Shown here: piece after piece, positions 47,615 through 57,693 of the stretch
Layout: every line of letters starts with the position of its first letter
Position numbering within the stretch: position 1 is the first letter of the stretch
Assembly (NCBI RefSeq): GCF_003818135.1
Contig: NZ_RPOH01000025.1
Location: forward strand, 1-64,000
Source of the DNA: Buttiauxella warmboldiae
Lineage (GTDB): Bacteria; Pseudomonadota; Gammaproteobacteria; Enterobacterales; Enterobacteriaceae
Length of the DNA stretch: 64,000 nucleotides
Direction of reading: 5' to 3'
The notes under the pieces: model-generated
Databases searched by the model: none
The model's input: the letters and a program-made list of their open reading frames with translations, nothing else
What the model was told of the DNA's origin: nothing
Translations under genes and position numbers: made by a program

Positions 47615-48616
47615 CTAGCGCTGTAAAAAGGCCTGCCAGTGGGCAACCACTGCGGCCAGCTGCTCGCGATTCACATCAAGGTGAATCACCAGACGAGTGA
47701 TGGGCCCGGCGCTCATCAATACGCCGCGCTCTTTCATGTAGTTGCCCAGGTTTTCTGCTTGTTCAACCGGTACGCGCACAAACACCATGTTGGTATCCTG
47801 GCGGCTCACATCAACACCGATTTCACGCAATGCTCCCGCCAGCCAATGCGCGTTATCATGATCGTCTTGTAAGCGCTGCACATTATTTTCAAGTGCATAT
47901 AAACCCGCCGCTGCCAGAATGCCTGCCTGACGCATGCCTCCGCCCACCATTTTGCGCCAGCGGGTGGCGCGTTTAATGTACTCGTGGCTGCCGACCAGCA
48001 GTGAACCGACTGGCGTTCCCAGCCCTTTTGACAGACAAATCGTGAAGGTATCGCAATAACGCACGACTTCTTCCAGCGTGCAGCCATACGCGACTACGGC
48101 GTTAAAAATACGTGCGCCGTCAACGTGCAAAGCCAGATTGTGGTTGCGGCTAAATTCCCACGCTTGTTTCAGGTACTCGCGCGGCAGCACTTTGCCATTA
48201 TGGGTATTTTCAAGGCTCAATAATTTTGTGCGTGCAAAGTGGATGTCGTCCGGTTTGATTTTTCCGGCGACTTTATCTAGCGGCAATGAACCGTCAGGAT
48301 TTGCGTCAATCGGCTGCGGTTGAATGCTGCCCAGCACCGCCGCGCCACCCGCTTCATAGAGATAGTTATGCGCCAGTTGCCCGACAATATACTCTTCGCC
48401 GCGCTCGCAATGGCTCAGCAGCGCCACCAGGTTTGCCTGGGTGCCGGTTGGCAGAAATAGCGCGGCCTCTTTACCGCTGATTCTGGCGGCGTAGTTCTGC
48501 AGTTCATTGACCGTTGGGTCATCGCCGTAAACGTCGTCGCCGGTCGGCGCTGACATCATACGTTTAAGCATTTCTTCGCTCGGGCGGGTTACGGTATCGC
48601 TGCGCAAATCAATCAC
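47615..48616 (-). CDS. ltaE: LtaE, low-specificity L-threonine aldolase
   Basis: A 333-residue PLP-dependent aldolase, the E. coli length. The PLP lysine is in [14 protein letters not shown] (near residue 197), and [12 protein letters not shown] is at the start. It splits threonine and allo-threonine to glycine and acetaldehyde. The start is GTG 48616 after AAGGACC. In E. coli poxB lies immediately upstream; here the next gene is hcr. Confidence 0.95.
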   Translation of the reverse strand: MIDLRSDTVTRPSEEMLKRMMSAPTGDDVYGDDPTVNELQNYAARISGKEAALFLPTGTQANLVALLSHCERGEEYIVGQLAHNYLYEAGGAAVLGSIQPQPIDANPDGSLPLDKVAGKIKPDDIHFARTKLLSLENTHNGKVLPREYLKQAWEFSRNHNLALHVDGARIFNAVVAYGCTLEEVVRYCDTFTICLSKGLGTPVGSLLVGSHEYIKRATRWRKMVGGGMRQAGILAAAGLYALENNVQRLQDDHDNAHWLAGALREIGVDVSRQDTNMVFVRVPVEQAENLGNYMKERGVLMSAGPITRLVIHLDVNREQLAAVVAHWQAFLQR

Positions 48617-48779
48617 GGTGGGTCCTTGAAATTATCCACAATAAACCTCTGTTTTACCGGAAGCAGTTGGTTTTTACCAGATAAGCGGTGGGGCTTGTGC
48701 CATTGGATTGACTCTACTTGACTTGTCACGATTGGGTTAACGTTAGCAAGCTTAGTCAAAGAAGGGATGAGGCGAGGTG

Positions 48780-48807
48780 GAAAATGCCACCCCGAATGGA
48801 GTGGCAT
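48780..48807 (-). terminator. Terminator of hcp-hcr
   Basis: On the minus strand ATGCCACTCC/GGGGTGGCAT is a 10-bp stem with one wobble pair and an ATTC loop, followed by TTTTCC. It starts nine bases after the hcr stop. Confidence 0.75.
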
Positions 48808-48815
48808 GAGGGTTA

Positions 48816-49784
48816 TCAAGCGAGGACTAAATCACCTTGCGGGTGGCAGGAGCAGGCCAGTACGTAGCCGTTCGCGATCTCTGCCTCGGTCAGCGTCATG
48901 GTGCTGCTAACTTTGTAGTCACCAGATTCGATTTTGGTTTTACAGCTGCCGCAAACACCGGCGCGACATGCCGCATTCACCGGCACGCTATTGCTTTCCA
49001 TCGCGGCCAGTAAGGTACTGCCGACCGGCGCGTAGAATTCGCGCAGAGGTTTTAGCGTGGTGAACTTCAAACCGCTCTCAACAGGTGCGGCAACGGGAGT
49101 GAAGAACTTCTCCGAGTAAAACTCGGTGACGCCCAGCGCTTTGACCTCTTTCTCAACCAGTTCCATATACGGTGCAGGGCCGCAGGTCATTACGGTTCGT
49201 GCGGCGAGATCCGGCACGGTAGCAAGAATTTCGCGAGTCAGGCGCCCGGCGATAAAACCGTGCGTTGCGTGATTCTCGGCAATCATTGCCACCGGATAAT
49301 TACGCCATTCGTCGGCAAAAATGACATCTTCCGGCGAACGAACGTTATAGATCACCTGCACATCGGCCTGCGGGCGATGTTTTGCCAGCCAGCGGCGCAT
49401 CGCCATAATCGGCGTCACGCCACAGCCTGCCGCCATTAACAGATAGCGGTCGGTCGTCAGATTTTCGCAGGTAAATTCCCCCTGGCCTTCTGACAGCCAG
49501 AGGTAATCGCCGACCTTCACTTCATTGGTCAGCCAGCCAGAGCCAACGCCATTCTCGATACGACGGATAGTCAGCGTAACGAACGGGCTGATCCCCGGTG
49601 TGGAAGAGATTGTGTAGGCGCGCAGCGTTTCATCACTGTTATGAATACTCACCAATGCATACTGCCCGGCTTTATAGGGATAGAAGTCGTGATTAATTAG
49701 CGACAGCGTCCAGACATCCGGCGTTTCCTGGTGAATATGATGTACCTGCATACGATACGGGCACAGTGGCGTTGGCATAGTCAT
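48816..49784 (-). CDS. hcr: Hcr, NADH oxidoreductase for the hybrid cluster protein
   Basis: A 322-residue flavoprotein of the same length as E. coli Hcr. It has an FAD domain (LRAYTISSTPG), an NADH domain (MAAGCGVTPIMAMRRWL) and a C-terminal plant-type [2Fe-2S] ferredoxin domain (CRAGVCGSCKTKI...LACSC). It passes electrons from NADH to Hcp. It starts at ATG 49784 after AAGGAG, 9 bases downstream of hcp. Confidence 0.96.
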   Translation of the reverse strand: MTMPTPLCPYRMQVHHIHQETPDVWTLSLINHDFYPYKAGQYALVSIHNSDETLRAYTISSTPGISPFVTLTIRRIENGVGSGWLTNEVKVGDYLWLSEGQGEFTCENLTTDRYLLMAAGCGVTPIMAMRRWLAKHRPQADVQVIYNVRSPEDVIFADEWRNYPVAMIAENHATHGFIAGRLTREILATVPDLAARTVMTCGPAPYMELVEKEVKALGVTEFYSEKFFTPVAAPVESGLKFTTLKPLREFYAPVGSTLLAAMESNSVPVNAACRAGVCGSCKTKIESGDYKVSSTMTLTEAEIANGYVLACSCHPQGDLVLA

Positions 49785-49793
49785 GGCTTCTCC

Positions 49794-51446
49794 TTATGCT
49801 CCCATCAGCTGTTTAATGTCTTCTTCAACGGTGGTGATGGCGCGCAGGCCAAATTTCTCGTTGAGGATAGCCAGCAGATTTGGCGTCAGGAAGCCTGGCG
49901 CCGTTGGGCCGGTGACGATATTGGTCACGCCCAGTGACAGCAGGGTCAGCAGGATAACAATGGCTTTTTGCTCGAACCAGGAAAGCACCAGGCTCAGCGG
50001 TAAATCATTCACGCCGCAGCCGAGTTTTTCAGCAAGCGTAACGGCCAGAATGATGGCGGAATAGGCATCGTTACACTGGCCTGCATCCACCAGGCGCGGC
50101 AGACCTTCGATATCGCCGAAGTCGAGCTTGTTGAAACGATATTTACCGCAGGCCAGCGTCAGGATCAGGCAGTCTTTTGGCACGCTGGTGGCGAAATCGG
50201 TGAAGTAGCTACGTTCGCCACGCTCGCCGTCACAGCCGCCGACCAGGAAGATGTGGCGCAGTTTTTCACGGCTAACCAGATCGATCAGGGTGTCAGCCGC
50301 GCCCAGCAGAGTCTGGCGACCGAAACCTACGGTGATCAGGTGCTCGATTTCGCTGTACGGGAAGCCCGCCATCTGCTGTGCCTGAGTGATAACCGGTGCG
50401 AAATCATCGCCTTCCAGGTGGCTAACGCCCGGCCAGCCGACGATGCTGCGCGTCCAGATACGATCTGCATAAGAACCCACTTCCGGGTTGATGATGCAGT
50501 TAGAGGTCATGACAACCGGCCCCGGGAAGCGGGCAAATTCGCTCTGCTGGTTCTGCCAGCCGCTGCCGTAGTTACCGACCAGGTGCTTGAATTTACGCAG
50601 TTCCGGGTAGCCGTGTGCCGGCAGCATTTCGCCGTGGGTATAGACGTTAACGCCTGTCCCTTCGGTTTGCTCCAGCAGGTTATAGAGATCTTTCAGATCG
50701 TGGCCGGAGATCAGGATGCATTTACCCGCTACCGGGCGTACGTTAACCTGGGTTGGCGTTGGGTGGCCGTATTTCTCGGTTTCGCCGTGGTCCAGAATGC
50801 TCATCACTTTGAAGTTCATCTGGCCGATTTCCATGGAGCACTCAAGCAGCGCGCCCATGTCCGCAGGCCAGGTGCCGAGCCATGCCATAATTTTGTGGTA
50901 CTGGGCGTAGATGTCGTTATCGTACTGGCCCAATACGTGGGCGTGTTCCATATAGGCTGCGGCGCCTTTCAGGCCGTACAGGCACAGCAGACGCAGGCCA
51001 AGAATATCGTCACCGATTTCTGCTTTATCGCGGTTAGGCGCAAATTCGCCCGCCTGACGTTGCAGGTCGCCCAGATCGTTGCTGACTAACTGCAGTTCAG
51101 CCATTGGGTTAGTCACGGTAATGTCAGCTTTAACCGCCAGAGCGCGAGCTTTCAGGCTTTCACGCAAAGCGATCGCTTCCTGCGCGTAGCCCACAATGCG
51201 CGGAGAGTCGAAGTTAACGTTGGTCAGAGTAGAGAAGAAAGCGCGTGGCGCAAAGTTGTCGATTTCATGGTCGATGATGCCGACTTCACGCGCCGCAATA
51301 GCCCATGCAGACAGCCCCTGCAGCGTGGCAATCAGCAGGTCCTGCAGATCCGAAGTTTCGGCAGTCTTGCCACACATCCCCTGCGCGTAAGAGCAGCCGT
51401 TGCCCGCTGGGGTGCGGATTGTTTGTTCACATTGCACACAAAACAT
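49794..51446 (-). CDS. hcp: Hcp, hybrid cluster protein / nitric oxide reductase
   Basis: A 550-residue protein, the class II Hcp length. The N-terminal iron-sulfur ligands are C3, C6, C18 and C25, and hybrid-cluster ligands are distributed through the C-terminal half (for example in [18 protein letters not shown] and QCNDAYSA). It reduces NO to N2O at low levels and takes part in protein S-nitrosylation during anaerobic nitrate growth. It is under NsrR and FNR control in E. coli. An NsrR-like palindrome lies 15 bases before the start. Confidence 0.97.
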   Translation of the reverse strand: MFCVQCEQTIRTPAGNGCSYAQGMCGKTAETSDLQDLLIATLQGLSAWAIAAREVGIIDHEIDNFAPRAFFSTLTNVNFDSPRIVGYAQEAIALRESLKARALAVKADITVTNPMAELQLVSNDLGDLQRQAGEFAPNRDKAEIGDDILGLRLLCLYGLKGAAAYMEHAHVLGQYDNDIYAQYHKIMAWLGTWPADMGALLECSMEIGQMNFKVMSILDHGETEKYGHPTPTQVNVRPVAGKCILISGHDLKDLYNLLEQTEGTGVNVYTHGEMLPAHGYPELRKFKHLVGNYGSGWQNQQSEFARFPGPVVMTSNCIINPEVGSYADRIWTRSIVGWPGVSHLEGDDFAPVITQAQQMAGFPYSEIEHLITVGFGRQTLLGAADTLIDLVSREKLRHIFLVGGCDGERGERSYFTDFATSVPKDCLILTLACGKYRFNKLDFGDIEGLPRLVDAGQCNDAYSAIILAVTLAEKLGCGVNDLPLSLVLSWFEQKAIVILLTLLSLGVTNIVTGPTAPGFLTPNLLAILNEKFGLRAITTVEEDIKQLMGA

Positions 51447-51460
51447 GATCGTACCTTTTA

Positions 51461-51483
51461 AAGTTATATTTAATATACATGTT
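51461..51483. promoter_or_regulatory. NsrR-like operator of hcp
   Basis: AAGTTATATTT-A-ATATACATGTT is an imperfect 11-1-11 palindrome resembling the NsrR consensus (AAG-TGCATTT half sites). It sits just upstream of hcp. Confidence 0.5.
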
Positions 51484-51589
51484 TAAGGTTATGCTTAGTG
51501 TCACGGCGGTAAAAGGGATTTTTTATGCAATATAGAGAGAGATTGATTTAGCGCAAATTTGGCGGCAGAAACCTACCGCCAATGAGGTA

Positions 51590-52489
51590 TCAGGAGGCGA
51601 AAAATGCCATTAACACCGGCGTTAGCAGGCTCAGAATAAAGCCATGCACGATTGCCGCCGGCACAATTTCGACGCTGCCGCTGCGCTGCAGTACCGGAAG
51701 GGTGAAGTCCATCGAGGTTGCGCCACACAGGCCAAGCGCCGTTGAGCGGCTGCGGCGTAGCAGGCCGGGAATCAGCATAATGGCAATTAATTCGCGCGCC
51801 AGATCGTTAAAGAATGCCGCGCTGCCAATCACCGGGCCGTAGGATTCCGTTATCAAAATCCCGGACAGCGAATACCAGCCAAAGCCCGATGCCATAGCTA
51901 AGCCCGCTTTAAGCGGTAAATCGAGAAGCAGGGCATTGATCGCACCACCCGCCAGCGAGCTGAGCGCTACCACAACCGCGACTATCATGCCGCGTCGGTT
52001 CAGCACAATCTGCTTTAACGTCATGCCGCTGTTACGCAGTTGGATACCTACCAGCAATAGCAGGAAAATAAGCGTGTATTCACTGGCTTCGGCTGCGTGA
52101 TGCAGCACCGGCCATCCGCTCAGCCCCAGCAGAAAACCCGCGACCACCACGCCGCACAGCTTTAGCGATTCCAGAGCCATCGCCACGCGCGAGGGGAGTT
52201 TTTCTTGCTGGTGGCTGTGCCGCCATGGCATGGAACGCTCCAGCCAAAGCAGGGCCGCCACATTGCAAAGCAGTAACACCACCACGGTGACCGCCGCATA
52301 GTGAAAAATAGCCAGCAGGTTAGTTGCCAGGTTATCGAGAAAAGCGAGGCTGATTCCCATGAAGAATAAAATGACATACACCATCCAGCTCAGCAGGCGA
52401 TTAATGAGCTTTAACAGGCTGGTTCGTTGCAGAGCAATCAGATAACCGACAATCAGCGGCGCTAAGATAATTAACAATCCCGAAAACAT
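51590..52489 (-). CDS. lysO: LysO (YbjE), lysine exporter
   Basis: A 299-residue inner-membrane protein with eight or more hydrophobic segments. It starts at ATG 52489 (MFSGLLIILAPLIVGYL), the E. coli start and length. The conserved segment GFGWYSLSGILITESYGPVIGSAAFFND includes the negative charges needed for export. It exports lysine and the toxic analogue thialysine. An upstream in-frame start would add 17 unrelated residues. Confidence 0.94.
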   Translation of the reverse strand: MFSGLLIILAPLIVGYLIALQRTSLLKLINRLLSWMVYVILFFMGISLAFLDNLATNLLAIFHYAAVTVVVLLLCNVAALLWLERSMPWRHSHQQEKLPSRVAMALESLKLCGVVVAGFLLGLSGWPVLHHAAEASEYTLIFLLLLVGIQLRNSGMTLKQIVLNRRGMIVAVVVALSSLAGGAINALLLDLPLKAGLAMASGFGWYSLSGILITESYGPVIGSAAFFNDLARELIAIMLIPGLLRRSRSTALGLCGATSMDFTLPVLQRSGSVEIVPAAIVHGFILSLLTPVLMAFFAS

Positions 52490-52614
52490 GGTGCAGACAA
52501 TCCTTGCAGGAGAAGTAACGGCGTATCTCACACTACCCAAAGAGAGGGAATGAGTAAAGCTACGAAAAAGAAGAGTATTTATGCAGATTGCCGCCAGGAA
52601 AAGAGACCTCAGCG

Positions 52615-52649
52615 CCGCGCCACCCGTTTATCTTCTGCGGGTGGCGTGG
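52615..52649 (-). terminator. Terminator of aqpZ
   Basis: CCGCGCCACCCG/CGGGTGGCGTGG forms a 12-bp stem with one wobble pair on the transcript strand and an 11-base loop, 13 bases after the aqpZ stop. Confidence 0.65.
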
Positions 52650-52662
52650 CAATTAAATCAGA

Positions 52663-53358
52663 TTAGCTACGTTTTTCTAACAATGTGCGGTAAATCACGC
52701 CGCCCAGAATACCGCCGATGATCGGCATCAGCCAGAACAGCCACAGTTGCTCCAGCGCCCAACCGCCCTGGAAGAGAGCAACCGCAGTACTGCGTGCCGG
52801 GTTGACCGAGGTATTGGTTACCGGGATGCTGATCAGGTGAATCAGCGTCAGCGCAAGGCCGATGGCAATCGGCGCAAAACCGGCCGGGGCAAATTTATCC
52901 GTCGCGCCATGAATCACAATCAGGAAGCCACAGGTTAATACGATTTCAATAATGATGGCCGACAGCATGGAATAATGGTCTGGTGAATGTTCACCGTAGC
53001 CATTAGAAGCAAAACCGCTGGCTGCCGCATCAAAACCGCTCTTGCCGCTGGCAATTAAATAGAGGATACCCGCTGCAACAATCCCGCCAATGACCTGGGC
53101 GATAACATAGCCAATCACCTCTTTGGCCGGGAAGCGGCCGCCAGCCCATAAGCCCAGCGTCACCGCCGGGTTAAAGTGGCCACCGGAAATATGTCCTACG
53201 GCGTAGGCCATGGTTAATACGGTTAAGCCAAATGCTAATGCCACACCGGCAAAGCCAATCCCTAATTCAGGATAAGCCGCCGCCAGAACCGCACTACCAC
53301 AGCCACCAAATACTAACCAGAAGGTCCCAAAGCATTCTGCTGCTAATTTTCTAAACAT
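52663..53358 (-). CDS. aqpZ: AqpZ, water channel
   Basis: A 231-residue aquaporin with six membrane segments and both NPA loops ([10 protein letters not shown] and [10 protein letters not shown]). The selectivity-filter region resembles E. coli AqpZ, a pure water channel. The ATG at 53358 ([14 protein letters not shown]), preceded by GAGGTGG, gives the family start. Confidence 0.97.
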   Translation of the reverse strand: MFRKLAAECFGTFWLVFGGCGSAVLAAAYPELGIGFAGVALAFGLTVLTMAYAVGHISGGHFNPAVTLGLWAGGRFPAKEVIGYVIAQVIGGIVAAGILYLIASGKSGFDAAASGFASNGYGEHSPDHYSMLSAIIIEIVLTCGFLIVIHGATDKFAPAGFAPIAIGLALTLIHLISIPVTNTSVNPARSTAVALFQGGWALEQLWLFWLMPIIGGILGGVIYRTLLEKRS

Positions 53359-53670
53359 AACCACCTCTGCATTTCAAAAAATGACGGCGGGTGAGGTAAA
53401 TAAAAGTACCTACCCGATTATTTTGGTCACAACTATTTAAGACGTAACGTAAATAATTAAAGAGCAGTAATGTTAATGAGTTCAGTGAGGCAGAGCTACA
53501 CGATAAAAACCTAAAAAATTGATTTAGGGCAATGAGATGGCAATCCCCGCAGAATAAACACCTTACAAGTATAGAAGAGTTTTAATAAAGTAAGAATGTT
53601 CTGGTGTTAAACACATTTTATCGGGATTTGGGGGCCACAGGTATTCACCAGAAAATCGGCGGTTTATTTT

Positions 53671-53702
53671 CGGTTAAAATAAAAATGGCTATTTTAATAG
53701 CC
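53671..53702 (-). terminator. Orphan terminator-like hairpin in the aqpZ-ybjD gap
   Basis: On the minus strand GGCTAT/ATAGCC (4-base loop) is followed by ATTTTTATTTT. No annotated gene ends here. The 462-base gap (53359-53820) holds no protein gene that I can support. Confidence 0.5.
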
Positions 53703-53754
53703 TCCTGCTAAGCAATAAATAACGCGCGGTGCGCCCTGCCGACTTGCGGATGAA

Positions 53755-53766
53755 GAGTATATACTC
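53755..53766. promoter_or_regulatory. 12-bp palindrome GAGTATATACTC before ybjD
   Basis: A perfect palindrome 55 bases before the ybjD start. It contains TATACT on both strands and so could be a -10 region or an operator for either direction. Confidence 0.35.
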
Positions 53767-53820
53767 GAGCCTGAGAGTCAATGGCAGGTAAAGGAAAGCA
53801 CTAACTCATCTGGAGGGAGT

Positions 53821-55476
53821 ATGTTTCTCGAGCGAGTAGAGATTGTCGGATTCAGGGGTATTAACCGTCTGTCGTTAATGCTTGAGCAAAACAACGTGCT
53901 GATTGGCGAAAACGCATGGGGTAAATCCAGCCTGCTTGATGCGCTAACCCTGCTGCTGTCGCCCGATGAAACGCTCTATCACTTCAGCCGTGACGACTTC
54001 TATTTTCCCCCAGGCGATCTACCAGGCCGGGAGCACCATCTGCATATTGTGCTGACCTTCCGGGAATCCGCGCCGGGTCACCATCTCGGGCGGCGATATC
54101 GTTCGCTTGCGCCAGTGTGGGTAGAAGGAAGCGATGGCTTTCAGCGCATTATGTATCGCCTGGTCGGCGAGCTTGCCGAAGATGGTGCCATCCTGACGCT
54201 GCGCAGTTTCCTGGATGCTAAAGGTCACGCCGTCAGGCTGGATAATATCGATGCCCTGGCGCGGCAAATCAGCCGCCTCAACCCCGTATTACGCCTGCGC
54301 GATGCGCGTTTTATGCGCCGGCTGCGCAACGACAGTATTCCCGCCATGCCTGAAACCGAAATGACGGCTCGCCAGTTAGATTTCCTGGCGCGTGAACTGG
54401 TGTCGCGACCACAAAATCTCACCGATGCGCAGTTACGTCAGGGGCTGTCGGCGATGGTGCAGCTGCTTGAACACTATTTTTCTGAACAGGGGGCGGCGGC
54501 GCACAAGCGTTTATTGCGACGCCGCTCGCACGATGAGCAGAGAAGCTGGCGCTATCTGGATACCATCAACCGCATGATAGACAAGCCCAACAGTCGCACC
54601 CATCGCATGATCTTACTGGGCATGTTTTCCACGCTTTTGCAGGCAAAGGGCAGCGTGGCGCTGGATAAAGATGCGCGCCCGCTGCTGCTGGTGGAAGACC
54701 CGGAAACGCGCCTGCACCCGATTATGCTATCGGTGGCCTGGCACCTGTTAAACCTGCTGCCGCTGCAAAAAATCACTACCACCAATTCTGGCGAGCTGCT
54801 ATCGCTCACCCCGGTGGAGCATGTCTGCCGCCTGGTGCGTGAATCTGCAAAAGTCGCCGCCTGGCGGCTTGGCCCCGGCGGGATGAATGCCGAAGATAGC
54901 CGCCGCATTGCGTTTCACATCCGCTTTAACCGGGCTTCTTCGCTGTTTGCGCGCTGCTGGCTGTTGGTTGAAGGGGAAACCGAAGTGTGGGTGATGAACG
55001 AGCTGGCGCGCCAGTGCGGGCATCATTTTGATGCTGAAGGGGTTAAGGTCATTGAGTTTGCGCAGTCTGGCCTGCGTCCTTTAATTAAATTTGCGCGGCG
55101 CATGGGTATTGAATGGCACGTGCTGGTTGATGGCGACGAAGCCGGAAAGAAATATGCCGCTACGGTGCGTGGCATTCTGGAAAATGACCGTGACCAGGAA
55201 CGCGAGCACTTGACCGTGCTACCGGCGATGGATATGGAGCATTTTATGTATCGTCAGGGCTTTTCTGATGTCTACCACCGCGTGGCGCAGCTCCCGGAAA
55301 ACGTACCGATGAATATGCGCCGCGTTATCGTCAAAGCCATTCATCGCTCTTCAAAACCTGATTTGGCTATTGAAGTGGCGATGGAAGCGGGAAGGCGGGG
55401 GATTGATGCCGTGCCGTCCTTGCTGCGGAAAATGTTTTCACGCGTGCTCTGGCTGGCGCGTGGCCGGGCTGATTAA
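53821..55476 (+). CDS. ybjD: YbjD, OLD-family ATPase/TOPRIM nuclease-like protein
   Basis: A 551-residue protein with an N-terminal SMC/RecF-like ATPase half (Walker A GENAWGKSS near residue 30; LLLVEDPETRLHP as the Walker B region) and a C-terminal TOPRIM half (LLVEGETEVWVMNEL, then VDGDEAGKKY). This is the architecture of OLD nucleases, some of which act in phage defence. It is chromosomally conserved and its function in E. coli is not settled. ATG 53821 follows GGAGGGAG. It is convergent with ybjX. Confidence 0.92.
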   Translation: MFLERVEIVGFRGINRLSLMLEQNNVLIGENAWGKSSLLDALTLLLSPDETLYHFSRDDFYFPPGDLPGREHHLHIVLTFRESAPGHHLGRRYRSLAPVWVEGSDGFQRIMYRLVGELAEDGAILTLRSFLDAKGHAVRLDNIDALARQISRLNPVLRLRDARFMRRLRNDSIPAMPETEMTARQLDFLARELVSRPQNLTDAQLRQGLSAMVQLLEHYFSEQGAAAHKRLLRRRSHDEQRSWRYLDTINRMIDKPNSRTHRMILLGMFSTLLQAKGSVALDKDARPLLLVEDPETRLHPIMLSVAWHLLNLLPLQKITTTNSGELLSLTPVEHVCRLVRESAKVAAWRLGPGGMNAEDSRRIAFHIRFNRASSLFARCWLLVEGETEVWVMNELARQCGHHFDAEGVKVIEFAQSGLRPLIKFARRMGIEWHVLVDGDEAGKKYAATVRGILENDRDQEREHLTVLPAMDMEHFMYRQGFSDVYHRVAQLPENVPMNMRRVIVKAIHRSSKPDLAIEVAMEAGRRGIDAVPSLLRKMFSRVLWLARGRAD

Positions 55477-55489
55477 CCCGCCCGTCCGC

Positions 55490-56437
55490 TTACAGCTGCC
55501 GCTGGATTTGTTCTTCCATGGCGTCTAACAAGCCGTAGCGGCGGCGGTATTCCGCCCGCTTTTTACTGGCGATCTCTTCAAGAGGTTTGCGTGCCGCTTC
55601 AAGCGGCAGTTTATAGAGCCCTTCAGCGGTTAATTCACCGCGCATTGACGCCCAAAAGCAATCGTAATCGGCATGGATTTTATCTTTCTTTTTTCGCGCA
55701 TACCGCCATGAGCAGTAGATATGTGCGCTATTGCTGACGGCCAGAATCTGACTCATACCTGAATATTGCGCCAGCAGGCAGGCCGCCTCCAGCACCAGGC
55801 GCTTGGGGAATAATCCATGGCACGCTTTGGTGGCAAGCTGAATGCTCTCATGAGGAATATCGCTTCTGGCACCCTGTAGCCCGCCAATAAACAGCGTTGA
55901 TATTTCCTGGTATCGGCACAGGGTAAAGGTTAACCCCGCAAGCGCTACGCCATCCGGACGGGTGAATGTTATGGTGGCTTCCCCTTCCTTATCGAGATTG
56001 GCATTGGCGCATAAATCAAGATGGTAGCGGTGTTCATCTTTACCCGTTATTGTTGCCAGGCGCGCGCCGTTGGCGGAATATTGCTGTTGTAACAGCTGTT
56101 CCGGTAACACGCCGCTGAGGGTCTGATAGTGGAAAGACAAGGCATGCGCCACCGCCCTGGGGTTAAACTTCGCCGTTAAATAGGGGCGATGAGCCCGACA
56201 GGGCAGGCCCGGCTGCGCTGCCAGCAGTTTTTCTAATAACGGCTGATGTGCCAGAGTAGTCAGTAATTGTGCTGTGGTCAGCGGGCTTGCCAGCGATCGC
56301 AGGACAAATTTGCGACGGTACGCCGGATTGTGCCATGCGTGCCCCGGCCTCCATTGCCCTTTTGCTAAACAAAGAAACAGCTGCCAACCGCTGAGTTGGC
56401 TTATTGGTATAAATTCGTCTGCGGCAATCGGTGACAT
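55490..56437 (-). CDS. ybjX: YbjX, DUF535/VirK-family protein
   Basis: A protein of about 315 residues in the DUF535 family, which includes Shigella/Salmonella VirK. The conserved C-terminal region has FIGGLQGAR, ATKACHGLFPKRLVLEA and ASKKRAEYRRRYGLLDAMEEQI. Relatives are PhoP-regulated and affect resistance to cationic peptides. I start at ATG 56437 (MSPIAADEFIPIS); an in-frame TTG at 56494 would add 19 residues and has no ribosome site. The shared upstream region with macA has GTTGA-N5-TATTTA (near 56535), a weak PhoP-box resemblance. Confidence 0.85.
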   Translation of the reverse strand: MSPIAADEFIPISQLSGWQLFLCLAKGQWRPGHAWHNPAYRRKFVLRSLASPLTTAQLLTTLAHQPLLEKLLAAQPGLPCRAHRPYLTAKFNPRAVAHALSFHYQTLSGVLPEQLLQQQYSANGARLATITGKDEHRYHLDLCANANLDKEGEATITFTRPDGVALAGLTFTLCRYQEISTLFIGGLQGARSDIPHESIQLATKACHGLFPKRLVLEAACLLAQYSGMSQILAVSNSAHIYCSWRYARKKKDKIHADYDCFWASMRGELTAEGLYKLPLEAARKPLEEIASKKRAEYRRRYGLLDAMEEQIQRQL

Positions 56438-56577
56438 GGTTGCAACCTGGTTGAGAAAGAGTGGGGTAATTTCAACACCTGTTAGCTCAACCAATGTTCA
56501 ATCAACGCCTGGCCGTTACCCGCAGCTGACTTTTGTTGAGACTTTATTTAATTAGCCCGTCTTTTTGCAGGATACCT

Positions 56578-57693
56578 ATGAGATTTAAGGGAAAAATAAA
56601 AAAACGTTATTGGCTTCTGGGCCTGCTGGTGCTGCTGTTGGCGATCTGGCTCTGGCAGTTTATCAATGCGCCGGCGCCGGTTTATCAGACTATGATTGTG
56701 CGCAAAGGTGAGCTGCAACAAAGCGTGCTGGCAACGGGTAAACTGGATGCGTTACGCAAAGTCGATGTGGGCGCTCAGGTGAGCGGACAGCTCAAAACGC
56801 TGTCGGTTAACATTGGCGATAAGGTGAAAAAAGATCAGCTGTTGGGGGTTATCGACCCCGAACAGGCGCAAAACCAGATTAAAGAGGTTGAAGCGACGTT
56901 AATGGAGTTACGCGCACAGCGGCGGCAGGCTGTGGCTCAGGCGAAGCTTGCGCAGGTGACGTTAAATCGCCAGCGTGCGCTGGCCAAAACCCAGGCGATC
57001 TCGCAACAGGATCTGGATACGGCGGCGACCGATCTTGAGGTCAGACAGGCGCAGATCGGCACGATCGATGCGCAAATTAAACGCAATCAGGCCTCATTAG
57101 ATACCGCAAAAACCAACCTCGATTACACGCAGATTGTGGCGCCGATGGCGGGGGAAGTGACGGAAATCACCACGAAACAAGGCCAGACGGTGATTGCCGC
57201 GCAACAGGCACCGAACATTCTGACGCTTGCCGATCTCGGCACCATGCTGGTTAAAGCACAGGTCTCGGAAGCTGATGTTATTCATCTTAAATCCGGCCAG
57301 AAAGCCTGGTTTACCGTGCTTGGCGATCCGTTGACGCGTTACGAAGGGCTGCTGATCGATATTCTTCCCACGCCGGTAAAAGTGAACGACGCGATTTTCT
57401 ATAACGCGCGCTTTGAAGTTCCTAATCCGCAAGGTGTCCTGCGCCTGGAAATGACGGCACAGGTTCATATCCAGCTCGGCGGGGCGAAAAATGTGTTAAC
57501 CATCCCGCTTGCCGCCCTGGGGGATCCGGTGGGCAATAGCCGCTACAAAGTTTCGGTGCTGCGCAACGGCGAAACCCGCGACCGTGAAATCACCATTGGC
57601 ATGCGTAACGATACCCAGGTACAGGTGGTATCGGGCCTGACCGAGGGGGAAGAAGTGGTGATGGGTAAAAGTGCCGCCGGGAGTGCGCCATGA
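56578..57693 (+). CDS. macA: MacA, periplasmic adaptor of the MacAB-TolC efflux pump
   Basis: A 371-residue membrane-fusion protein, the E. coli length. It has one N-terminal membrane anchor ([17 protein letters not shown]), lipoyl/biotinyl-like halves ([14 protein letters not shown] and [11 protein letters not shown]), a coiled-coil hairpin between ([15 protein letters not shown]...[13 protein letters not shown]), and C-terminal beta domains. It stimulates the MacB ATPase and links it to TolC to export macrolides and enterotoxin-like substrates. ATG 56578 gives the family start. Its stop overlaps macB (ATGA). Confidence 0.95.
   Translation: MRFKGKIKKRYWLLGLLVLLLAIWLWQFINAPAPVYQTMIVRKGELQQSVLATGKLDALRKVDVGAQVSGQLKTLSVNIGDKVKKDQLLGVIDPEQAQNQIKEVEATLMELRAQRRQAVAQAKLAQVTLNRQRALAKTQAISQQDLDTAATDLEVRQAQIGTIDAQIKRNQASLDTAKTNLDYTQIVAPMAGEVTEITTKQGQTVIAAQQAPNILTLADLGTMLVKAQVSEADVIHLKSGQKAWFTVLGDPLTRYEGLLIDILPTPVKVNDAIFYNARFEVPNPQGVLRLEMTAQVHIQLGGAKNVLTIPLAALGDPVGNSRYKVSVLRNGETRDREITIGMRNDTQVQVVSGLTEGEEVVMGKSAAGSAP

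Noticed and set aside
50253..51089. 278-codon open frame antisense to hcp
   Set aside because: It lies wholly inside a certain gene, has no ribosome site or family resemblance, and is explained by the codon bias of hcp.
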